64,000 nt of DNA from Cristatella mucedo (lineage: Eukaryota; Bryozoa; Phylactolaemata; Cristatellidae): assembly GCA_009760855.2 (NCBI GenBank), contig WPIO01000002.1, forward strand, positions 3,683,001 to 3,747,000, in the 5' to 3' direction. Shown piece after piece: positions 56,130-64,000 of the stretch. Position 1 is the stretch's first letter, and the number at the start of each line of letters is the position of its first letter. The notes beneath the pieces were generated by a model. It was not told the origin of the DNA. It saw only the letters and a program-made list of their open reading frames with translations, and ran no database searches. The position numbers were made by a program, and so were the translations under genes.

Positions 56130-59100
56130 CTGAAATATTTACAGTCGTCGACAAAGGCTAGAGTAGAGATAAAGCCGTACTCTTTCAAATCAAATAATAA
56201 AGTCAGCTTTGCATATTCGCTAGCCGTTCACTGCCAGAGGTGCCTGCCTGCATACATGCAGGTGCTTAAAACAAGCAGAAATACAAGCAGAAAAAAACAA
56301 GCATGCTAAGACTACGCTATGCTAAACCTTATTCTAACGATGCAACATGGAAGAATGTAGCCGCCTCAAGAGCTGCCGTACTCGCACAGATTCGTTAGAG
56401 ATTTTTCGACAAGACAGATACAGCAACTCAATAACCCTACAGTAGTCTCCATAGTGTGGCGCGAGGCTGCTGTTCCCGGCCCCTATAGGAGCTGGTCGTC
56501 TTGGATCCCCATGCATTTTGTGATCACGCACGTGGTCTGCGACTTTCCCGAGGGCAATGACGTCATCATGAACGGTATGGTCACGTCTTCGATGATGGTC
56601 ATGCTCCTGTCATTAATGACAACGGTCGGTCACGATGCATCCGGCTTCGAATGACTTTGGCCTGCCTGTCCAGGTTAGCCAGCTGCCAAGGTCGACTCGG
56701 CAGAATCGGTAGTACGCAGCTCAGGACCAGGCCAGGCCTCGGCCTGATTGCAGCAATCGCCTCACCCTAACGGCAGCCCTAGAACCTTTACGAGGAAACC
56801 TGCCGTCGATTTATGAAAGAATAAATTTTCAAAAATTCCATCGAGTTTTAAGTTTCGACCGTGTATTTTCTAACTGCAGCCATCAGCCAGTAAAATGGTT
56901 TCCTAGATGCAACTAGAACCTAAGCGGATCTTTAGCTGTTATCAGTTTCGTTTTTTAGTTTAGCAATTAATTGCGAAAATGTATTTGCAAGCCGATGCAG
57001 CTCTAAGCAAGCACGGTGTTGTAAATTTAGTGACCCTAAAAGCATGAACTTTTTGCTAGCCAACACAATCGCTGTACATTCCTAAGCTCTAGGTTGAAAT
57101 TGCTTGTTTCGTAAGCATTTTCGTGGACCAAGAAAATGTAGGTGGTCAATGTCATCTTGTCAGCTTGCAGCAAGACTTAATTCATCAAGAACAAACAGTT
57201 TTAGCAGTAATGAGTGGCATATTTTGCGGAGTAGCATGTTCGATGACAATCTGAAATGTGGCTTTCGCTTTCGATTTGTAAAAACGGTTACTTCTAGTTC
57301 TCACGTCGGACAAATTGAGATTGGTCAATCTTCAACAGTGTTACACGTTGCCAAATTCAGTCCTCTGTGGGGCTGAATACACATTTGAACACGGACCTAC
57401 CCCGAGATGCAGATCTTGGGAGGCAGGACATTGTGCTGCCCTAACAAAAGGAATCGTGGAGTAGTTTCTCTGAAGATTAACCTTTTCTTAGACGGCTGTC
57501 GCATTCATTATTACGTACGACTCCCGGGTAGGATTATAATATAACTGTTTGTTGCTGACTGATAATGAAGTCGTCGCTCATCTATTCGGCTAAGGCCTTT
57601 ACTTAATTTGCACGGTGCTTTAATGGATTTAAGGTGCAAAGCAGTGAAAACAACGAATATTTAATATCCTTTTACATCTAGATGTTCAAGCCGTCTTGCT
57701 TGTTTTTTTGTTTTCGCATTTAAAAGCTCATCTGTGACGACAAATTAAGATAGTCCTTTCTTGGTATTAAACCTAATTAATGAAGATAAATTAAAAAACA
57801 GCCGTACACAGGATCTGAGAGCTAATTTTCAGCATGCCTCCTCAAGGCCAAACACCATAGGCCCTGTACCCTCACGAGAGCAAAAAAAAGGTTCATATCA
57901 TAATCTATTACTAGGCACTTTAAATATGCTGCAAAGGCAGAATAATCGAATCGTTTGTGGCAACATGCTGAATGCCAACGAGAATAACACGGTTAGAGGT
58001 GAAATGCACTGGGTTAGCATGCAAATATGATTTAGTGGCATCATGCACAATGTTGCCATGCATAAGCACACAAAAGAAGAATCCCGTGGATCCACTTAAT
58101 GCTGTGATAAGTAGACGTGTTAAGCGTCGTTTTAAATTAACAATGTGAAAATAAAAGCTGATACGGTGAAAGATAGAATGCAGATCAAGTTTCTGATTTA
58201 GAGCGAGAGATTTTTTAAATTGCAATGTTTTTAAATGGTTCGTGTGCCTACATGAACCTATTGAACGTACACGAGCAGAATGGATTAACTTTGGCTCCGG
58301 GTATCATAGCCTTACCATGAACGAGCGATTCGGTTCCCTCTGATACAGACACAAAATTCGCCCAGGCCTCCTAATGAGACTACTGAATTTTTTGACACAG
58401 CTTGAAGCATCAGTGAAAGCTTTGATTTGCAGCACTTTTGTGTTCCTATTTCCTCGGTGTTTTGTTGCTAACCCGAACTCAGCATGGAAGTTTTACAAAG
58501 GGATGAAAAGTTATGCATGTTTAGTGTGATGTATTAGTAGAGGCCAGAACCACAGGCGGCATGAATTGCACAAGTAACTGAACATCATGAGCAAATATGA
58601 AATTGTGATTAATTAGTGTTACAAAGCGAAATTTCAGATCGTCGCTGCTTGGTTCTTAGGCCAAAGTGGAATATTAGAGATTGGAAGCGTGAATAGCAAA
58701 CCTCGCAAGGATTGCGCATTTAAATTACTTATCGCTTGAATAGTAAACAGGACAGTTGATTGACTTCCAGAAAGAATAGATGATAAATCGGCTTGAGCTG
58801 CAAGCTTTACATCAAAGCAGTTCTATTACGGGCACAACAGAATAGTAAGTTCATAACATTAGATATTAGCCTCGTTAGTGTCAGCACACTATGACCATTA
58901 ATCGAATGTATCCAGTTACCAGACGACCGCTTGTGAAGACTGCCACGCTCCACTCACGTAGATGTATATTAATCAACTTTGTAATATAAAATCGTCACTT
59001 TTGAACGATTTCAAGCTCAAAACGACTGCACACACTGAACACCTACCTTCGAAACGCAACCGCCTGTTGAGTGACTGCAAATGTGGCAGTTGCTATTGTA

Positions 59101-60113
59101 AACCAATACGAAAACCTTGTTGCTGAATGCTTTTCCATCGTTGGACACGCTTATGCTATATCGACAAGGCAGTCGTTTCTCCTTTACTATATCTATCATC
59201 GATTGTGGGAAATTGCAAGATGCTTGTCCGATGCCCTCCACGTTTGCAGCAGTATGTTCAGCTGGTGGCCGTGCGAACTTTGCTTCACCAATCACCTGAG
59301 AGAAACTCAGCGGCTAAGTCACCTAGTGAGTTAAATTGCTCGCTCAATAGATCTGTATTCAAGAATCCTTATTGCGATTACCTCTATCACTTCAAACTTG
59401 CACGTTAGACTGTTTTGTACTGTCGAGAAACCAGAACCATACACGGGAATTTTGCCTCCACACGAGGTTACGTTAGAACCTTCGTCGCAACTTCCAATAG
59501 ATTCATGTAAAGTGGGTGGATTTCGTTCGTCGAAAGAGCAGTCAGCACCAAAGTATTTCTCCGAGCAGATGCACAAACCTGAACGTTAAATGCATCAAGG
59601 AATAAGCCTGAATTCGTCGTGGACGGCATTGAAAAATCCCCGAGACCATACGATACAGGTGCCATGCACGTTGCAGGTAAGTGCTATGTGTCGAACAAAT
59701 TGTTTAACGTAGAAATAATTTGCATTCACGACTGCAGGCATTTGGACGTAGCACGATAGGACGTCCATCACAGAAAAAAAAAGCACGTTGTAGTCCTAGG
59801 TCAATGCATTTTCTGACGCTGGCAAACTCAATAGCATGCGATCAAGTCAACTAGTATCGGCATGCGGAATAATCATTACTGTTGATAATCACCTCGATAG
59901 CCTTCTGTTGCTATTACTGAGACTATCCGAACAGTAAACCATTGCATTGGGATGTAGCTGGTTAGTTGCTTTGAAATGTGAGCATTTTATAAGATAAGCT
60001 GCAACTATAAAACGATAAAGCATTTTCTAGAAGATCTGAATCAAGATTAACTGCTACACTTATCGTCGATGTACGAGCAGCATGGCACAATAGCCGCACG
60101 TCCAAGCTGACAG

Positions 60114-60192
<79 letters not shown>

Positions 60193-63100
60193 GAGAGAGA
60201 GATATATATATATATATATATATGGGTCTCATCTTTGGAAAAGGCTGCATGCATATAATTAGAGCTGGGAGTGGCAGGTTTTGAGATATCGTCAGCTGTC
60301 GTCTGGCACTTGCTATAAATAATAGTCAGTCATTACATGACGAGACTAATGGGCAGTCGCTAAAAGCGAACAGCTGAGTGCCTGCAAGGTGCAGCTAATA
60401 CAATAAACAAGCCTAAAAAATATCCTGATTTGCCAAGCGCATCTGTTTACTCGTTTGAATTAGTGCCAGAATTGATTAAGTTACTCGTCCTCTAGGCCTT
60501 AAGAATTGTTGCTGTAACGGCATTCAAGCTAAACTAAATTGGAGCGAGATGTGGTCTATAGAGCAAGCCTTGATCTTTTTGAAGACTGGGGCAATAACCG
60601 GACTGCGGGCTTTCTAACTAGCGAAGCAGTAGGAGTGGGCCGTGCAGGTCGAGTGCTGGAATTCGCGGAGGTGGTGCAGTCTACCTCTCCCGGAGAGCCA
60701 TTATTGGAGGAGCGGCTCACGTTTGCTGTTTATCGATAATGATGCATGCTTTTAAGCCCCGGGTTCAAATTCATTCCACGTTCCACTGCTCACAAATGAG
60801 GTTAACCAAGATGATTCTGCTCTGCATGCTCCTTGAACTGGATTGCTGGTCAATCGGTTGGTCTGGCTCTGCAAACGTCAAAGTGCAGTCCTCCTCATTG
60901 AAAGGTGAGCCACGTTCAAACTGCTTTGGGCATGAGTAACCCACCGCTAACTTGCTTAAGCAGGTCCGGCAGGACACCTGGCAGAAGAGACTACGAGAAC
61001 AATCAGAGACTGCCTGTCGGTCTGACATGAAAAGTCTATGAATATTTTGGTGTGCTCGTGCCAAGTATCACTTGGGAGAGCAGGTTTGAAACTATGGTGA
61101 GCACTTTAATCTTTTCAGTGCAATGAGTATTGCACCGAATCTCAAATTTTTCACAATACCGTGAGTTCGTTTGCTTAACATTAGATTTCACTCCAAAAAC
61201 TCTTGGGAAACTGGAGCGTAATGAGTGACCTTTGGTTACGGATTTGAGTTGGAAAGGTCAGGCGTAGGTTTAATCTTATATCGTAATTGTAAGTAATGCT
61301 ATTGCTGAGCTCATCTCGATTTTGACTAAAATGACTGACATTTCGATGCGTCACTCTTGCAATGTATTTTTTCGAATTTTCAAGCTAAGACGTTTTAATA
61401 CTCGTTAATAGCAATTCGTTACACTATAGCCCTCTGCAGATTTTGGTAGTTTGTGGCATGCATAAAAATCTGTGGAACACGTACAATAAATTCGGCTGAG
61501 ACTTTAGCTAATTGCTAGGCTTTCAGCCTTTCGCCCACAAGAACACCTTTACGGACTCGACTGTATCTCAAACACTACATGACTGGTCCTGATACCTGCC
61601 GGACGGAACTGACAACCGAAACTAGAAAGTTGAAACACAAAAAAGTGATAGTCTCTGAGCAAACGCCCCAACTGGCTTACCCGATACACAAGCTCCACGG
61701 CTGCTGCAATTGGCCGGGCAGAGCGAGTCGACGAGCCAATCAGGTAGGCCCAATGTGCCGTTGCCTCTCTTAGGATCCCATGTGCTGACGTTGCGTTCCG
61801 CTTCAGCTTTGCACTCGGAAAAGACTAGCTGGAGAGCAACGTGCTCATATTCGGTCGTGCCTACGAGCTGTTTTTAAGGATACATGCGATTTACTGTTTC
61901 CGGAGCATGCCGGAACTATAGAGAAAAGAATAATCGAGACAAAGGCGACAGTGCTCACCTTAATATCTAGTATACACTGCTCAATAGCTCTGCCAACGTT
62001 AACATTTGCCACGTTCATGCAGGACTTTACAGCGCCGTTCGAGAGTAATGCATTCTGGCAGTGCGCTCTTGCTTTTTCCTCGGACCAGCCACTTTTCCAA
62101 TCAGGTGCCTACAAACAATCAGCGAAAAGGCCAGGCACGGTTGCATTCTCGATGAAAATGTGTTCGCTGCTGTCTTTGCCGAGCGTCCACCCCCTTTATC
62201 GATCACTTAACAAGAATTAAATTGAACCAAAGTTAGATGCCAATGTATGTACTCATTGTACCTCCTTCGCAGCAAATGTAAAGCACACAGAGAGAAATGA
62301 GAAATTGAGTTATCCTAGGGCGCTTTATCAAATGCATTGTAAATTATGATTATTATTACCTTTTCGTCCTTCTTGCCATCGTCGTAAATGTAGTCAAATG
62401 ACTCGAACAAAAGGTCGCCAACCTTAGCAGAGCTTTTCACGTTGCAGTATCTGTCTATCTGAGGCTGAAGTGGGCAGTCTCTGCCAGCGATCGCGTCTGC
62501 CTTTAGGCACGTAAGATGCGGAGAACCTCCAGAGACAGGACGCTTGCTGTCGCAGTTGCAGTACTGCTTGGTCGACGTCGTCAGGCTCGGTAGTTCACTG
62601 GGCTGACCTTCACGACCATTGCCGTAGGACGCTAACGTGACGAACAGCGACTCTTGAACGGGTATTCTAGGCAGAGACGAAAATGAAAACCTTTGAATAT
62701 ACTGTGTAAGCTGCAACTGAATGTTTCGAGTTTTAATTTAAAAATAGAATCCCAGCCTTTGTTAAATATTGAAAATGCTTGCTGCAAGCAGGAAAGTACG
62801 TAGTTTACAGGAAGCTTATACAACCACAATAGACAAGATAATGTAGCGTAATGTATCTCCGTCTGTTGCTCAATCAAGCCACACAGACTACGTGAGCTTT
62901 AGGCAGGAGAGTTTTCTATAGCACACTCGAAGTCCAAGAGGCGTTTGTTAAGCATGTGTTAGCCGACTAAATACCGCCGGCATCGACGAATAAAGAGCCG
63001 AGTTTTAAAACCTTGGAATCCTCTAGAAAGTGGCACTCTTTTTTCCGGCAGATGCATGATCGTTTTACAAAATCCGCAACCAATGGCTCAACGGATTGGT

Positions 63101-64000
63101 AGCGGCTCAACTTTCGTGAGCTATGCCTACCTCCAGTCGTCAGCGAAGTCAGAGGTATACTCCGATTGCACGGTACCGTTTCTAAAGCGAAAGTCATCGA
63201 CATGATTGCCGCTGAATAGGCCGCATAGCCCGCCAGTGGCATTCATATCAATCCAGCTGCCCGGTACGATCGTAACGCTGTAAGGGCCGGCACTGCCGAA
63301 ATATATCCTAACGATTGCACCGGTCGGCAGACGTATCTACAATACAGAGATACGGGATGTAAAAAGTATGAAGGATTTTAAAGTGATGGCTTGCACTAAC
63401 AGCGTCAAGATTTTTCAGACAGGCTCAGATGCCTAACAGAGAGTCTGTCAACAACGGTCTAGCTGTAAGTGAGTCGTTCAAGTGCTGCAGGTATTACCTC
63501 GTACGTGTTGCCGCCTGAACTGACCGCGAGTCCTCTGTTCGTGCAGCCAACAATGCCTGCCCTGAAGAAGCTTCCTCTAGCTTTGGTCAACGATCTGATC
63601 TTGTCGCAGGTATCCAGCATAAAGACATCGTCACCAGATCTCACTGCCAGGGCACAATTGCAAGTCACCCAGGAGTTGGTGTGACATGGCTGATAGAAGC
63701 TCTGAACCTGCATCATCAGAATGGGCGCCATTTCTGTGCGATACTTAGTCATTGCCGAGGACGCCTACTCAGGGCACTCTCCATTCACAGCAGTGTTTGA
63801 AACTAGTATTCACCACTTATAGCGTAGAGGCAAGTCTTTCCTGTAGAACGATGAAGCAGCATCAATGGGAGACCGAAAATGAGACAAAGCCTGATTGCCA
63901 AATTTGTTCTTTTGATCTACGAACTGCGACCGACAGACTCAGTAGGTAACTTAAATACTGTAACAGTGCAAATTTACTCCGGAAATAAAATCTCAAAATT
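56012..64000 (-). CDS. VWDE-like gene, copy 2 (partial, 5' part outside window)
   Basis: Eight visible exons: 63707-63498, 63336-63131, 62666-62360, 62108-61959, 61867-61681, 59578-59382, 59295-59047 and 56129-56012. They join in consistent phase with no stop or frameshift (1624 nt, 541 codons plus one base). Domain order: VWD ([14 protein letters not shown], then [17 protein letters not shown], then [10 protein letters not shown]), Cys-rich linker, SCMNVANV...CILDIK block, one EGF ([12 protein letters not shown] + [12 protein letters not shown]), IPT/TIG ([21 protein letters not shown]) and [17 protein letters not shown]. Secreted or extracellular multidomain protein by family; function not established. 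It reads toward copy 1. The C-terminal end ends in phase 1 with no stop, so exons should follow, yet only 0.6 kb separates it from copy 1. Confidence 0.88.
56230..57174. other. Diverged intron of copy 2
   Basis: Homologous in patches to 44230-45019 (for example 'tgcattttgtgatc' and 'gtcgtgcctcggcct/ggccaggcctcggcct') but clearly older in divergence than the sequence to its right. No exon recognised. Confidence 0.5.
57897..58147 (-). mobile_element. Diverged LINE-A 3' end (right copy)
   Basis: Duplicate of 45740-45990. Confidence 0.75.
59047..59295 (-). CDS. VWDE-like copy 2, IPT/TIG exon
   Basis: 249 nt, same coding sequence as 46780-47028. Confidence 0.92.
59382..59578 (-). CDS. VWDE-like copy 2, EGF second half and IPT start
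   Basis: 197 nt; differs from copy 1 by one residue (SLTCKFE for SLKCKFE). Confidence 0.9.
60115..60222. repeat. (TA)n microsatellite with GA block (right copy)
   Basis: Longer than its twin at 47843-47934 and interrupted by 'cagagagagagagat' near 60189-60203. Confidence 0.95.
61681..61867 (-). CDS. VWDE-like copy 2, EGF first half
   Basis: 187 nt, same as 49395-49581, ending in phase 1 within the EGF domain. Confidence 0.9.
61959..62108 (-). CDS. VWDE-like copy 2, exon before EGF
   Basis: 150 nt, 50 codons: [20 protein letters not shown] onward. The local 'W-x-E-x-A-x-x-x-C' pattern fits the family better than the copy 1 version. Confidence 0.9.
62258..62359 (+). mobile_element. LINE-A 3' tail touching a splice donor (right copy)
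   Basis: Duplicate of 49975-50076, abutting exon end 62360. Confidence 0.85.
62360..62666 (-). CDS. VWDE-like copy 2, post-VWD Cys-rich exon
   Basis: 307 nt, same coding sequence as 50077-50383, with the same donor next to a LINE-A tail. Confidence 0.88.
62840..62972 (-). mobile_element. LINE-B 3' end (right copy)
   Basis: Duplicate of 50558-50690. Confidence 0.8.
63131..63336 (-). CDS. VWDE-like copy 2, VWD C-terminal exon
   Basis: 206 nt with [10 protein letters not shown]. Same coding sequence as 50850-51055. Confidence 0.92.
63498..63707 (-). CDS. VWDE-like copy 2, VWD exon
   Basis: 210 nt, in frame throughout, unlike its twin at 51218-51428. Encodes [20 protein letters not shown] to [20 protein letters not shown]. 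Confidence 0.9.

Larger units (their letters stand above)
57175..64000. repeat. Segmental duplication, right copy
   Basis: Partner of 45020-51721. The offset between copies moves from 12157 (near 45.6 kb) to 12267 (near 47 kb), 12288 (48.3 kb) and about 12280 (51.2 kb), reflecting indels. The duplication is still continuing when the window ends. Confidence 0.95.

Overview
This is a eukaryotic (metazoan) genomic window. It carries split genes with GT-AG introns, tRNA-derived SINEs, non-LTR retrotransposons ending in (ATT)n tails, and long GA, CA and TA microsatellites. There is no bacterial-style gene packing. The repeats and the VWDE-like gene family point to an invertebrate animal, probably marine, but the phylum cannot be fixed from sequence alone.

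The clearest single-copy gene is a complete mitochondrial tRNA-modification GTPase (GTPBP3, the MnmE/TrmE family). It lies on the minus strand from 20100 (ATG) to 7483 (stop) in eight exons. All splice phases agree and the joined CDS is 1533 nt, or 510 codons plus stop. Its introns hold a LINE 3' end, a SINE, a hairpin and a decayed transposon-like coding region.

From 20.5 to 43.7 kb the window is mostly a graveyard of mobile elements. LINE-A is an L2/CR1-like non-LTR element (names LINE-A/B and SINE-A/B are mine). Two of its copies, 5045-6503 (+) and 34165-35695 (-), are very similar; one older copy at 29283-32690 (-) still shows endonuclease, reverse transcriptase and tail regions. LINE-B is seen only as 3' ends with an (ATTAC)n-like tail. 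SINE-A carries a pol III A box and a 3' end resembling the LINE-A tail; SINE-B is a second tRNA-like SINE. A third family, with a C-x2-C core, is present in three decayed copies. One possible Cys-rich terminal exon lies at about 37.9-38.1 kb.

From 43.7 kb to the end lie exons of two minus-strand VWDE-like genes (von Willebrand factor D and EGF domain protein family), in tandem. Copy 2 (63707 down to 56012, upstream part beyond the window) keeps an open frame through every visible exon: VWD, Cys-rich, EGF, IPT/TIG and a Cys-rich C-terminal module. Copy 1 (55423 down to 43782) has the same architecture plus more N-terminal exons, but shows a +1 frameshift inside the VWD domain and frame changes further upstream. 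About 6.7 kb of the two copies (45020-51721 and 57175-64000) is nearly identical, whereas the flanking 3' parts (43.7-45.0 and 56.0-57.2 kb) are homologous but clearly diverged. This pattern fits unequal crossing-over or gene conversion in an older tandem array.
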